Source: Candidatus Hopanoidivorans cymbastelae
GTDB taxonomy: Bacteria > Actinomycetota > Acidimicrobiia > Acidimicrobiales > Hopanoidiivorantaceae
Length of the DNA: 46,064 bases
NCBI GenBank assembly: GCA_028283145.1
Contig: JAPYNY010000024.1
Location: 1 to 46,064, forward strand
Direction: 5' to 3'
The notes under the pieces are model-generated. The model was given only the letters and a program-made list of their open reading frames with translations. It did no database searches and was not told where the DNA came from. Numbering within the stretch: the first letter of the stretch is position 1; each line of letters begins with the position of its first letter. Below are positions 12,226 to 20,685 of this stretch, in pieces. The translations under genes were made by a program, and so were the position numbers.

Positions 12226-13218
12226 TCATCCAGCGAAAACAGTTGGACTTGCATAGCTCAACCGCTTCTTCATGATCTCTACAGCCTCGGAGTTATTGTC
12301 AATCAAGACCGCTTTGCGGTTGTGCCGCACCGCTGCTTCGCCCGTGGTGCCGCTGCCAGCAAAAAAATCCAAAACCCGCTCTTTAGGGTTGGAGTGCACG
12401 GTGATGATCCGGTTTAGAATCGCAATTGGTTTTTGGGTCGGGTAGCCCGTCTTTTCTTTTCCGCTGGGGCTCACGATGGTATTCCACCAGACATCTGTGG
12501 GCGTTTTGCCCCTGGCTGCTTTCTCAGCCCCAACCAATTCAGGTGCCATATAGGGAATGCGGTCTATGTCTTCGTAGCGGTAGGTGTAGCACTTGGGATC
12601 CTTGACATACCAAAAGATGGTGTCATGCTTGGCAGACCAACGTTTTTTCGTGCGAGCTCCGTAGTCATAAGCCCAGATGATTTCGTTCATGAATGAATTA
12701 CGCCCAAAGATCTGGTCAAGTTCAATCTTGCAATAATGTGCCTCCCGGTAGTCAATATGAAGAAAAAAAGAGCCGTGTGGCGCCAACAATCTATAGGCTT
12801 CCTCCAACCGCGGTCTCAGAAAATTGAGGAAGTCGTCAAACGCATCCTCAAAGTGGTATGAACCCGTCTTGACGCTGCGATACCGCTTGCCTTTGAATCC
12901 AGCCCGGTCGCCATTGTCGTCTCTTGTGGTTTGCATCAACTCTCGGGTTTGAACTTTTCCCGTGTTGAAAGGGGGGTCAATATAAATCAACTCAAACGAC
13001 CCGCCTGGAAAATTTTTAGTGACCTTCAGGTTGTCGCCCAGATATATTTCAAGATCGCCGAAAGCTGGCGAGTGTGGGGTGTCGGAGCGCGGGCGCAAGG
13101 TATCGGAGTGTGGGGTGTCGGAGCGCGGGCGCAAAGTGTCGGAGTGTGGGGTGTCGGAGTGCAAGGGCAAGGCGTCGGACTGGGGGATCGTCAGTGCTTG
13201 TGAGTGCGAGTGTTCCAT
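12226..13218 (-). CDS. Site-specific DNA methyltransferase, beta class (N6-adenine or N4-cytosine)
   Basis: 330 residues. Catalytic motif IV DPPF (81-84) comes before the SAM-binding motif I FAGSGTT (286-292), the order of beta-class amino-methyltransferases, with the target-recognition region between them. GYPTQKP lies just before motif I, as usual in this class. The first 50 residues are a Ser/Asp/Thr/His/Pro repeat (unit SDTPHSDTLRPR) unrelated to the enzyme fold. No restriction endonuclease lies beside it, so it is an orphan methylase, perhaps epigenetic or cell-cycle related as known for CcrM, another beta-class enzyme. The target sequence cannot be read from the protein. Confidence 0.9.
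   Translation of the reverse strand: MEHSHSQALTIPQSDALPLHSDTPHSDTLRPRSDTPHSDTLRPRSDTPHSPAFGDLEIYLGDNLKVTKNFPGGSFELIYIDPPFNTGKVQTRELMQTTRDDNGDRAGFKGKRYRSVKTGSYHFEDAFDDFLNFLRPRLEEAYRLLAPHGSFFLHIDYREAHYCKIELDQIFGRNSFMNEIIWAYDYGARTKKRWSAKHDTIFWYVKDPKCYTYRYEDIDRIPYMAPELVGAEKAARGKTPTDVWWNTIVSPSGKEKTGYPTQKPIAILNRIITVHSNPKERVLDFFAGSGTTGEAAVRHNRKAVLIDNNSEAVEIMKKRLSYASPTVFAG
13070..13177 (-). repeat. Three 36-bp in-frame tandem units in the methyltransferase gene
   Basis: Units at 13070-13105, 13106-13141 and 13142-13177; the third is the most diverged. On the minus strand they encode SDTPHSDTLRPR-like units ahead of the catalytic domain. Unit length is divisible by three, so slippage would change tail length and keep the frame. 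Confidence 0.85.
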
Positions 13219-13257
13219 AGGGATCAGTCTTCTAAACCAGTGCGCGCTACTCCCGCT

Positions 13258-13713
13258 TCAAGCCGCGTTGAAGCACCAGTTGACTTGGCGACTGGAAGAC
13301 ACCCCTTCGGGTTGTGGGTAGAACTCAACCACAACGCAGTTACGCTCGGGCTGTAATTGCTCTAGGGTCTGGCCGTCGCCGAATTGGTAGATCAGATTGT
13401 TGGTTCCCCGGCTGAACTGCCATTCTTCTTCAGGGATTTCAACTCCGTTGATTCGAAAAGAGGCAATCACAAATCGGGGGCTGTCCACCAAGTCAATCCC
13501 CACGCTGCGTTGAACCAGCACCTCGGCCCCTTCATCCGGAATAAGCCGCTCCACCGCCGGGTCTAGACCCGGCCCGTCATCTCCCTCGCGAGCCAGCACC
13601 GCCAAGGTTATGGCTACCACTCCTCCCACCGCCACCACCACGGCAATCAACAAGGCTGCCCGGCTGGAAAGTCGCTGAAAGAACTTGATGTTTCTGGGAT
13701 TGTTTTCGGGCAT
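13258..13713 (-). CDS. Single-pass membrane protein of unknown function
   Basis: About 151 residues from the ATG at 13713; an upstream in-frame start at 13779 would add 22 residues. A short polar, basic N-terminus is followed by one strong transmembrane helix (AALLIAVVVAVGGVVAITLAVLA). The C-terminal domain of about 110 residues would be extracytoplasmic and contains FRINGVEIPEEEWQF and two Cys that could form a disulfide. I do not recognise the family. It shares the strand with the downstream methyltransferase, 39 bp away, and diverges from the PASTA pseudokinase. Confidence 0.7.
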   Translation of the reverse strand: MPENNPRNIKFFQRLSSRAALLIAVVVAVGGVVAITLAVLAREGDDGPGLDPAVERLIPDEGAEVLVQRSVGIDLVDSPRFVIASFRINGVEIPEEEWQFSRGTNNLIYQFGDGQTLEQLQPERNCVVVEFYPQPEGVSSSRQVNWCFNAA

Positions 13714-13907
13714 CAAATCTGGCGTATCAAAAGAGACAATGTCAAAAACCAATTTTAAGCTTACGACACTGAGAGCCAAAATTAAAGAAATGCCCAGATG
13801 CCATAGTGCCCGCCCCTAGCAGCTATAACCTGAATTCAGGGACGATTCCGCGGCCCCTTCAGGCTGACAGAGACCTTCAGGAAAAGCCAGTAAAGCCAGT
13901 ATAAAAG

Positions 13908-15947
13908 ATGCCAAACGTCGGAGAAATTTTCGCGCAGAGATACCTGCTCACAGCCCTTATAGGGCAGCGCGACACAGGGGAGGTCTATTGGGCTGAAGAC
14001 ACCGCCCTGGGGCGCCCGGTCGCCATCAAGATTCTCAGCCCGGAGCTGGCCCGCGAAGGCGATTTCCTGAGGCGTTTCCGTTCGGAGACACAAGCCGCGG
14101 CCCGCCTCTCACACGCCAACATCGTCTCCTACTACGACTGGGGCAATGAGGGCGGCCACCCGTTTGTGGTGTCGGAGTTGTGCTTGGGCGGCAGCTTGCG
14201 CGACATCATCGATTCGGGGGTCAGACTGACGCCCGCCCAAGCCGCGCAGGTGGGTCTGGGTGTGTCAGAAGGGCTGAAGCACGCACACGATGAGGGCTTG
14301 ATCCACGGTGGCATCGCCCCCAGCAACATTTTGTTTGACGCGGACGGCAGGGTCAAGATAACCGATTTCGCGCTGGCGATCCTTCATGCGGGGACGTCCC
14401 TGCCCAGCTTTCACGACCGCATATTCGGCCCCACTTTCTACGCCGCCCCCGAAGAAATAGAAAACAGCGAGCTCACTGAAAAGGCAGACGTGTATGCCTT
14501 GGCGGTGGTGCTGGTTGAAGCGGTCATGGGGGCCTATCCTTTTGTGGGGGAGACTACGCTCAGCGTGCTATGGGAGCGGTTGTTCACTCAGCTGCCCACT
14601 CCACCTGAGTTGTTGGGTCTGGCTGCCCCCATCGCCAAGGCCGGTGCCATGAAGCCAGCCGACCGACTGACGACTGAAGAGTTTTCAGACCAGTTGCGAG
14701 AGTTGGCCGAAGCCATGCCCAGCCCCGACCCGCTGCCGCTAGTGCCGCTGCCGCAGCCCCATGCGGGGGCAAAAGTCTTGTCGTCGGGTGACGTGGCGGC
14801 GGGCGCAGGGGTGGCTGGCGCACCCGCAGGCGAAGCCAAAAGCACTGCTGGTTCCGCCGTCGTCCCCAGCAGCCCCAAAACCCGTGGAATTTTCCGAAAG
14901 TCTCCCAAGCAGGGAGCTGGCCAGCTCCAAACTCGTCACCAGTCCCAAACTCGCAAGCACTCCAAAGCCCCCACCTTGTCAAGGCGGGTAACCGCCAGGG
15001 AGTTGTGGGTTTCAATTGTGGCTGTGGTCGTGATTGCCGTGGCTGGAGTTGTTGGTTTTCTCGTATTCAGCGGTGAAGCCACGCAAGAGCGCACGCTGCC
15101 CGATTTTGTGGGGCAGACTTGGGAAGACGCCCTGGATGAAATCAACGGCAACTGGCCCGTGCGTCGCTATGAGTTGCGTAGAGACGGCACTTCAGTGGGC
15201 GAAATCCTGACGCAATACCCAGAATCGGGGCAAACCTTGGCCGCAGGTGAGCAGTTGACCCTCACGGTCTCCTTGGGCGATGAGCTAGTCAGGTTGCCCG
15301 GCGACATCATTGGCTTGCCCACCAATGTGGTGGCCCTGCGGCTGTCGGAATTGGGCTTGTCTTTCGGCGAAGTAACCGAGGTGCCTGATGCTGTCAACGC
15401 TGCCGGCATCGTGCTGGCTATTGATGAGCCCCTGCTGGACGTCCCGTCTGGCAGCCAGGTGGATCTGGTTGTCTCTAAAGGCCCAGTTCAGTTGACAGTG
15501 CCGTTGAACTTGCTGGGCAAAGATATTGCAGAAGTAACTGAGAGCTTGACGGAAGCGGGTTTTGTGGTGGTGGAACAACGCATTTATGATGATCAGACGG
15601 AACCGGGGCAAATCCTGGTAGTGACCCCTGATTCAGGCACAGTTGTATCTGCTGGCAGCGAACTGATCATTGTGGTTTCGGACGGGCCCAAACCTGTACC
15701 CGACCTTAAGGGTTTGACTTTGGGCGAGGTGCGCGAACTGCTGGAGTCTGAAGGGTTTTGCTTGGACAGCCAGGCGATAGACGGCACCGACCTGAGCAGT
15801 TATGAAGACAGCGACATCGTGAGTAACAGCGTGCCGCCTGCAGGTTTGCCATTGGCTAGTCTGGAGGCTGATTCAGAGCCAGATTCAGATTCGCAGGAGG
15901 AGTCCGAGACCCAGGAGGAGCCCTGCGTGAGGCTGCTTTTTGAGTAG
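13908..15947 (+). CDS. PASTA-domain Ser/Thr kinase homologue, predicted pseudokinase
   Basis: 679 residues with PknB architecture: kinase domain (about 12-270), a Pro/Ala/Lys-rich linker, one transmembrane helix (about 364-388) and four extracellular PASTA repeats (from about 396 to 645), then an acidic tail. PASTA repeats bind peptidoglycan fragments. The ATP-anchoring Lys41 (VAIK) and Asn140 remain. The catalytic loop reads HGGIAPSN where active kinases have HRDxKxxN, so the catalytic Asp and the Lys are both lost. DFG is DFA (153-155) and the glycine loop is degenerate (IGQRDTGEV). Phosphotransfer is therefore unlikely; a scaffold or sensor role is inferred. gatC follows after 26 bp. Confidence 0.9.
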   Translation: MPNVGEIFAQRYLLTALIGQRDTGEVYWAEDTALGRPVAIKILSPELAREGDFLRRFRSETQAAARLSHANIVSYYDWGNEGGHPFVVSELCLGGSLRDIIDSGVRLTPAQAAQVGLGVSEGLKHAHDEGLIHGGIAPSNILFDADGRVKITDFALAILHAGTSLPSFHDRIFGPTFYAAPEEIENSELTEKADVYALAVVLVEAVMGAYPFVGETTLSVLWERLFTQLPTPPELLGLAAPIAKAGAMKPADRLTTEEFSDQLRELAEAMPSPDPLPLVPLPQPHAGAKVLSSGDVAAGAGVAGAPAGEAKSTAGSAVVPSSPKTRGIFRKSPKQGAGQLQTRHQSQTRKHSKAPTLSRRVTARELWVSIVAVVVIAVAGVVGFLVFSGEATQERTLPDFVGQTWEDALDEINGNWPVRRYELRRDGTSVGEILTQYPESGQTLAAGEQLTLTVSLGDELVRLPGDIIGLPTNVVALRLSELGLSFGEVTEVPDAVNAAGIVLAIDEPLLDVPSGSQVDLVVSKGPVQLTVPLNLLGKDIAEVTESLTEAGFVVVEQRIYDDQTEPGQILVVTPDSGTVVSAGSELIIVVSDGPKPVPDLKGLTLGEVRELLESEGFCLDSQAIDGTDLSSYEDSDIVSNSVPPAGLPLASLEADSEPDSDSQEESETQEEPCVRLLFE

Positions 15948-15966
15948 GTCGTCTGCCAGTTAGGAT
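15940..15966 (+). promoter_or_regulatory. Possible leaderless promoter of gatC
   Basis: TTGAGT (15940-15945), a 15-bp spacer and TAGGAT (15961-15966) lie 7 nt before the TTG at 15974. The -35 part overlaps the end of the pseudokinase gene. The geometry matches other leaderless starts here, though leaderless TTG starts are uncommon. Confidence 0.35.
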
Positions 15967-15973
15967 TTAAGAC

Positions 15974-16321
15974 TTGACTGATACTGTACCAACTGAGCTT
16001 ACGCCTATGCCCAGCGACCCACCCCCAGACAAGATAACCACCGAGCAGGTGGCACACGTAGCTCATCTGGCGCGGCTGGAAGTCACTCCCCAGGAGCAGG
16101 AGATGTTCGCTGAGCAGTTGTCGGACGTCTTGGCTTATGGCCGTGAAATGAACGCCTTGGATTTGGACGATGTGTCGCCTACTTCGCACCCACTGCCTCT
16201 GAGCAATGTCTTGCGTGAAGATGTAGTTGGTGAAGTCAGCAACCGCGAAGAGGTGCTGGCTGAAGCCCCCGAAGCTGAGTCAGATAAGTTTTGCGTGCCT
16301 CCCGTGCTGGAGGCAAATTAG
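15974..16321 (+). CDS. gatC: Asp-tRNA(Asn)/Glu-tRNA(Gln) amidotransferase subunit C
   Basis: GatC is the small subunit of GatCAB, which converts misacylated Glu-tRNA(Gln) and Asp-tRNA(Asn) to the correct amide forms; it wraps between GatA and GatB. The family pattern is clear: VAHVAHLARLEVTPQE, then LDDVSPTSHPLPL, then LREDVV, with a C-terminal FCVPPVLE. Length is 115 residues from the TTG at 15974, or 104 from the ATG at 16007, both within range. gatA and gatB are downstream on the same strand but separated by minus-strand insertions, so the usual gatCAB operon is broken up. Confidence 0.92.
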   Translation: MTDTVPTELTPMPSDPPPDKITTEQVAHVAHLARLEVTPQEQEMFAEQLSDVLAYGREMNALDLDDVSPTSHPLPLSNVLREDVVGEVSNREEVLAEAPEAESDKFCVPPVLEAN

Positions 16322-16351
16322 CTTTAGCATGGCTGCTGTTGCCTTTTGCTA

Positions 16352-16568
16352 TTAAAGGTCTGCTGCCTTTATGCCTGTCTTCTTCATAAGGCTTGACTGT
16401 ATTCCGATAGGCAAGGTTTTATTGGTATGAACCGGAACTGACACTGAATTCCAGATGTTTCAGATGCTCTGGAGGCTTGTAAAACCTATGACTTCCGCGA
16501 GTTCTGACATATATCCATCCGTGCTTCTCCAAAATTTTGCAAAACTCTTTTCCGCTGACCCTCTTCAT
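16352..16568 (-). pseudogene. hicA: Frameshifted hicA toxin gene
   Basis: Reading the minus strand from the ATG at 16568 gives a typical HicA start (MKRVSGKEFCKILEKHGW, then RTRGSHRFYKPPE), including the catalytic His in GSHR. That frame stops at 16419 after 49 residues. The standard HicA C-terminus (SVSVPVHTNKTLPIGIQSS to IKAADL) is present in another frame and ends at 16352. The whole span is 217 bp, one more than a multiple of three, consistent with a single-base indel near 16440-16460. HicA normally cleaves mRNA. The start overlaps the hicB stop as ATGA. Either the toxin is inactivated or the base call is wrong. Confidence 0.8.
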
Positions 16569-16978
16569 ACACTTACTTTTTTATAGCTTGAGGGTTCTGG
16601 AGAACCGCTTTGAATATAATCCACGAAATAGGTAACGTCTTTAGGTGCATATGTTTGCTTAGTCTTATTTTCCAATTCGGGTTTGATTTCCAAAAACGTT
16701 TTGATTGTCAAAAAATTGTGAAGTGCTGCGAGCCAATAATCTCCCCCCTCCCCCTCTTCTTCCATATCCGCTATGGAGGGTTTTTTCGGAAAACTGTCCA
16801 ACTCGCCGTTGTTTAGCATTTCAATTGAGCACTCAATGAAAAGCTCGGCTGCTTCGGTTATGTTCCGAAGAGCGTCTTCAAACGTTTCGCCCCAGGAGTA
16901 ACACCCTCCAAGGCCAGGCACTTCGGCGCAAAAAACGTCTTCTTCAGCGTCTGGTCGGATAGCTACTATTAAATCCAA
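16565..16978 (-). CDS. hicB: HicB-family antitoxin
   Basis: 137 residues. The degraded RNase-H-like HicB fold is recognisable from AEVPGLGGCYSWGETFEDAL and the following ITEAAELFIE helix. HicB proteins bind and neutralise HicA and often repress their own promoter. The second half (after about residue 75) is diverged and lacks an obvious HTH or ribbon-helix-helix motif. The start is a TTG at 16978 with AGGAGA 2-3 nt upstream. hicB precedes the frameshifted hicA with a 4-nt overlap, so this is one translationally coupled module inserted between gatC and gatA. Confidence 0.85.
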   Translation of the reverse strand: MDLIVAIRPDAEEDVFCAEVPGLGGCYSWGETFEDALRNITEAAELFIECSIEMLNNGELDSFPKKPSIADMEEEGEGGDYWLAALHNFLTIKTFLEIKPELENKTKQTYAPKDVTYFVDYIQSGSPEPSSYKKVSV

Positions 16979-17126
16979 TGTCTCCTGCCTTTCTTCTTGT
17001 TACGGCTGCACTCGTTAATGGAATTATACGAGCTATCAAACACAAAAAACAAACAAAATCCAGCTCCGCCCGCCCAGAACTCCGCTAGCCTCCAGATGCT
17101 AGGTGGATGTCCAGCACACAGGTTTG

Positions 17127-18017
17127 TCAGTTGCTCGCCCGCTCAGACTCGCCCCGGCTCTTGCGCTGGGGCACAGCTTCTAGATAGTGCTCGTAGAACA
17201 CCACGTCGGTATCTGGATGGAAAAATTCGGCATAATGACGTCTAACCCTTTCAAAGACATCGGGTTTGTCAAAGAAATAAACCTCCAAGCGCTCAATCTC
17301 AAACCCCAGTGAAACCAGCAGATGACGCAACCTGAGCGGCGAATAGAACACCTGTTCGATTTGCTGTTTCTGCTCAAAATAGGAGCTTCGCTGGATGTCA
17401 ATCTGGGAAAACACTTCATCTGGGCTTCGGATTAGAGACAAGAGGTCGGCCACCGCAAAGATATTCGGGAAAAATCCTATGAGTCTGCCTTCGGGCGAGA
17501 TGACCCGTCTGAAACTCTCCAGCATCTGGAAGTTTTGGTTGTGTTGTGAAGCCAGCACCGAGTTGATGACGATGATGAGGTCGTATTTGGGGCTGTCGGG
17601 CAGGTTGGTGGAGTCCAAAACGTGATAGGACACCCTCTCAAGCGGGGCTGTGCTTTGCCCCTGGAGAGTCAGTTGCTCCTTGAGCCTGGCGAATTCTGAG
17701 GTTGCTAGCTGGATGACGTCTGTAAAATCACCGCAGTGAATCTGAACACCAGGAAAGTTCTGGGCGATGGCGACTTCCAATTTGACCCTCGTCCCACAGC
17801 CAGGAATCAGGATTTTGACTTCGTCCAGGCTTTTGCTTTGGCTGACAGTGCTGAGATGCGATTCTATGTTTGCCAGCAGGTCGTCCAGCACCGACTGGCA
17901 GTCGGTAAGGCTCAAAATATCATAGCCACTGCTGTGTTCGCTTATCCAATAGCGCTCCTCAGCGGTGATGTCCATTGTGTGATTTGAATCGGGAATGTCC
18001 CAGATGTCTTTTGCCAT
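17127..18017 (-). CDS. Class I SAM-dependent methyltransferase
   Basis: 296 residues. SAM-binding motif I is KILIPGCGTRVKLE (about 69-82). The acidic position after strand 2 is HCGDFTD, motif IV is YDLIIVINSVL, and post-motif LESFRRVISPEGRLIGFFP matches the usual strand-5 region. These identify the fold but not the substrate. The N-terminal 60 residues (AEERYWISEHSSGYDIL) and the C-terminal 80 would carry specificity. GGGAGA lies 5-6 nt ahead of the ATG. It sits upstream of hicB on the same strand, about 150 bp away, within the block separating gatC from gatA. Confidence 0.8.
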   Translation of the reverse strand: MAKDIWDIPDSNHTMDITAEERYWISEHSSGYDILSLTDCQSVLDDLLANIESHLSTVSQSKSLDEVKILIPGCGTRVKLEVAIAQNFPGVQIHCGDFTDVIQLATSEFARLKEQLTLQGQSTAPLERVSYHVLDSTNLPDSPKYDLIIVINSVLASQHNQNFQMLESFRRVISPEGRLIGFFPNIFAVADLLSLIRSPDEVFSQIDIQRSSYFEQKQQIEQVFYSPLRLRHLLVSLGFEIERLEVYFFDKPDVFERVRRHYAEFFHPDTDVVFYEHYLEAVPQRKSRGESERASN

Positions 18018-18197
18018 TTATTCTCCCTGCTTGCTTTATGCGATTGGGACCGGTTTGGATAAGCGTGCTGCCCTTTTTCATAAATCTAACTGAGGTAGGC
18101 AGGGAGGCGGTCAGAGAGCCATCTTTCGGGAAGCGTTCAATTGCTAGCTAGCATCAAAATCTTAGAAACAAACTTGGACCAAGAGAATTGGGAAAGC

Positions 18198-19775
18198 ATG
18201 CCAGCCGAATATAGTGTGTCTGTCGACCACCACAGCCCCGCCTCACAGGGGCTGACAAATGGGAAAGCCCCAGCGAGCGAGTTGGCAGCGGCGGTGCGTG
18301 CGCGCGAGTTGGCGGCTGCGGTGCGCTCAGGGGAGTTGTCTGCTTTGGAGGCAACTCAGCGCAGCCTGAACGAGATTGCCGCTCGCGACGATGACATCAG
18401 GGCGTTCATTTTGTCGCTCACCAGCGAGGCCTTGTCAGCCGCCGCTGAGATTGACAGCAAAATCGCAGCAGGGCAAGACCCAGGCCCCTTGGCTGGCGTG
18501 CCAGTCGCCGTCAAAGACAATATGTGCACCCAGGGCATCCCCACTACCTGCTGCTCTCGCATTCTGGAAGGTTGGCGACCGCCCTACGAAGCCACAGTTG
18601 TCTCAAAGCTAAGGCAGGCGGGTGCTGTCATCGTGGGTAAAACCAACTTGGATGAGTTTGCCATGGGTTCTTCCACCGAGAATTCAGCCTTCGGAGCCAC
18701 TAGAAATCCCAGAGACCTCACCCGTGTGCCGGGCGGTTCCAGCGGGGGCAGCGCCGCGGCTGTGGCTGCAGGTTTTGTCCCGCTGTCTCTGGGCAGCGAC
18801 ACGGGCGGTTCCATTCGCCAACCCGCGGCTTTGTGTGGCGTGGTTGGAGTCAAACCCACTTACGGTCTGGTGTCGCGCTACGGCTTGATTGCCTTTGCCT
18901 CCTCGCTAGACCAAATCGGGCCGTTTGCTGAGACAGTGGAAGACGCAGCTTTGCTGCTGGAAGTCATCGCCGGGCACGACCCGCGCGATTCCACTTCCAT
19001 TCCCCAGCCTGCGCCGTCGCTCCTCCAGTCTGTCAAGGCAGGTGCGGGCGCCGCCGGCGTGGCGGGTATGCGAGTGGGCGTAGTGCGAGAATTCAAAGAC
19101 GGCGTGGCCAGCGATGTGGCCAGCTGTGTGGATGCTGCGGCGCAGGCTTTGGCCAGCGGCGGCGCGGAGGTGGACGAAGTGAGCGTTCCGGATGTGCGCT
19201 TCGGCTTGTCAGCCTACTACCTTATAGCCACGGCTGAGGCGTCTAGCAACTTGGCGCGCTATGACGGAGTTCGCTACGGGCTGCGGCTGGACGCCTCCAA
19301 CGCGGTTGAGATGAACACCGCCACCCGGACGCAGGGGTTCGGCGATGAAGTCAAGCGACGCATCATGCTAGGCACCTTCGCTCTCTCAGCCGGCTATTAC
19401 GATGCCTATTACGGCAAGGCCCAGAAGGTCAGGACGCTCATCATTGAGGACTTTACCCGTGCCTATCAGAAGTTTGATGTGCTGCTGGCTCCGACTTCTC
19501 CCACAACCGCCTTCCCGCTGGGTTCGCGCCTGGACAATCCGCTTGAGATGTATCTCTCCGACGTGTGCACCATTCCCTCAAGTTTGGCTGGACATCCAGC
19601 CATGTCGGTGCCGTTTGGCGTGGGGGCCGACAATCTGCCGGTGGGGGTTCAAATTATGGCGCCAGCTTTGGGAGAAGCTGAGATGTTTCAGGTCGGGGCG
19701 TATTTGGAGAAGGCTATGGGGCAGACGCGGCAGGCACAGCAGGAACCGACATCAAAGGCGCAGACACCCGGCTGA
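18198..19775 (+). CDS. gatA: Asp-tRNA(Asn)/Glu-tRNA(Gln) amidotransferase subunit A
   Basis: GatA is the glutaminase subunit that supplies ammonia to GatB. The amidase-signature triad is intact: Lys in VAVKDN, cis-Ser in PGGSSGGS and nucleophile Ser in [10 protein letters not shown], with the 75- and 24-residue spacing known for GatA. I start at the ATG 18198, preceded by GGGAAAGC. A longer reading from a TTG at 18141 adds 19 residues. The conserved domain only begins around the ELAAAVR segment, so the first 25 or so residues are an unusual extension. That segment is tandemly duplicated ([18 protein letters not shown]). It lies alone on its strand between two minus-strand insertions. Confidence 0.95.
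   Translation: MPAEYSVSVDHHSPASQGLTNGKAPASELAAAVRARELAAAVRSGELSALEATQRSLNEIAARDDDIRAFILSLTSEALSAAAEIDSKIAAGQDPGPLAGVPVAVKDNMCTQGIPTTCCSRILEGWRPPYEATVVSKLRQAGAVIVGKTNLDEFAMGSSTENSAFGATRNPRDLTRVPGGSSGGSAAAVAAGFVPLSLGSDTGGSIRQPAALCGVVGVKPTYGLVSRYGLIAFASSLDQIGPFAETVEDAALLLEVIAGHDPRDSTSIPQPAPSLLQSVKAGAGAAGVAGMRVGVVREFKDGVASDVASCVDAAAQALASGGAEVDEVSVPDVRFGLSAYYLIATAEASSNLARYDGVRYGLRLDASNAVEMNTATRTQGFGDEVKRRIMLGTFALSAGYYDAYYGKAQKVRTLIIEDFTRAYQKFDVLLAPTSPTTAFPLGSRLDNPLEMYLSDVCTIPSSLAGHPAMSVPFGVGADNLPVGVQIMAPALGEAEMFQVGAYLEKAMGQTRQAQQEPTSKAQTPG
18279..18332 (+). repeat. Two 27-bp in-frame tandem units in gatA
   Basis: Units 18279-18305 and 18306-18332 encode ELAAAVR-xx twice at the start of the GatA domain. 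Only one copy corresponds to the usual N-terminal helix. The duplication keeps the reading frame and probably extends that helix. Confidence 0.7.
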
Positions 19776-19819
19776 AGCTACAAGCCACGACACGCTAGCA
19801 AAATGCAATGCTTATATCA

Positions 19820-19865
19820 ATACCTCACAATTAGCATGCGCTTAAGTGTGCTAAATGAGAGGTAT
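19820..19865. terminator. Long imperfect hairpin between convergent gatA and the MNT gene
   Basis: Arms 19820-19836 and 19849-19865 are complementary over 17 positions with two mismatches (outer ATACCTC/GAGGTAT, inner TTAGCA/TGCTAA), around a 12-nt loop. It overlaps the stop codon of the minus-strand MNT gene. No strong T-run follows on either strand, so factor-independent termination is uncertain; a bidirectional 3'-end stabiliser fits as well. Confidence 0.5.
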
Positions 19866-20207
19866 CAACTGATCTTCAAGATTGCTTTTCCATGATTGCT
19901 TTATCTCGCGCCAATTGTGGATGTCTACTAGATATGGAATTTCGCTGTTTTCAAAATCGGACTTCATGTGCCCTATAGCAATCTGGAAGGTCACACCAGT
20001 CTGAGTTGGGCTGTTCACTGCTATGTCAATGTCGCTGCACGGTTCATAGCAGCCCTTTGCTCGGCTTCCAAATAACCAGGCTTGTGCCGTGCTGTCTTTG
20101 GATTTGATGATGTCTGCGATCTCTTCTAGATATTCAACTTCGACTCCAGTTGTCTTTGCCAAATCTTCAAAAAGCGAAGTCTGATTAAGGGGATTGTTTT
20201 CAGCCAT
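19851..20207 (-). CDS. MNT-type nucleotidyltransferase, probable type VII antitoxin
   Basis: 118 residues from the ATG at 20207; an in-frame reading from 20258 adds 17 and overlaps the upstream HEPN gene. The minimal nucleotidyltransferase signature GSRAKG followed by SDIDIA is complete, giving the metal-binding Asp pair. In characterised HepT/MNT pairs the MNT protein AMPylates the HEPN RNase toxin and silences it. Here it directly follows a HEPN gene, which supports that role. Whether this protein transfers AMP or only binds is not visible in sequence. Confidence 0.85.
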   Translation of the reverse strand: MAENNPLNQTSLFEDLAKTTGVEVEYLEEIADIIKSKDSTAQAWLFGSRAKGCYEPCSDIDIAVNSPTQTGVTFQIAIGHMKSDFENSEIPYLVDIHNWREIKQSWKSNLEDQLIPLI

Positions 20208-20220
20208 GGACTTTAACACT

Positions 20221-20685
20221 TTATAAGTCTTCAAAGACTGGCAGCAATTCTTTTGCAAGGCTAATTAGATCTCCGCTCTTTTCCATCACGGAATTCAAGA
20301 CCGCCCCAGAATATTCGTGAGCAGCTTCGTTGCGAACATAATAGCATTGTTGCCAAAAAGCTGGAAATTCTTTTGATATCAGTCCCAGTTCAGCAGCTTT
20401 TTTGAAAATACCCAAGTAAGTTCGCTCTCTGGGCGAAAGGTTATTGCGGTCATAGCCATGTTTCAATAGCAGCTTTTGCATGAAAACCCCGCAGGTGGTA
20501 AGTATTGCGCTGAAGTATCCTAAGCATGACATTCGCAATTGTCTATAACTTGTGGTGGTGTAAGATTGTTCAGGCCAATCCCCCAACCGTTTCAGAGCGT
20601 TTTCCAAGTCGGCTATATCAGCCCTCAAATCGGCTGTTGAATACTCCTCTGAATCAGCAGTCGTATTTTCCAAGTCGCCGTTCAT
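20221..20685 (-). CDS. HEPN-domain protein (HepT-like toxin)
   Basis: 154 residues, mostly helical. The HEPN RNase signature Rx4H is present as VRNEAAHEY (Arg118, His123). In active HEPN toxins these residues cleave RNA in a dimer. The region YLGIFKKAAELGLIS to FWQQCYY matches nucleotidyltransferase-substrate-binding HEPN proteins (HI0074 type). It is encoded immediately before the MNT gene and overlaps the preceding HEPN-like gene by ATGA, so the three form one operon. Predicted pair: this toxin with the MNT antitoxin. Confidence 0.82.
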   Translation of the reverse strand: MNGDLENTTADSEEYSTADLRADIADLENALKRLGDWPEQSYTTTSYRQLRMSCLGYFSAILTTCGVFMQKLLLKHGYDRNNLSPRERTYLGIFKKAAELGLISKEFPAFWQQCYYVRNEAAHEYSGAVLNSVMEKSGDLISLAKELLPVFEDL

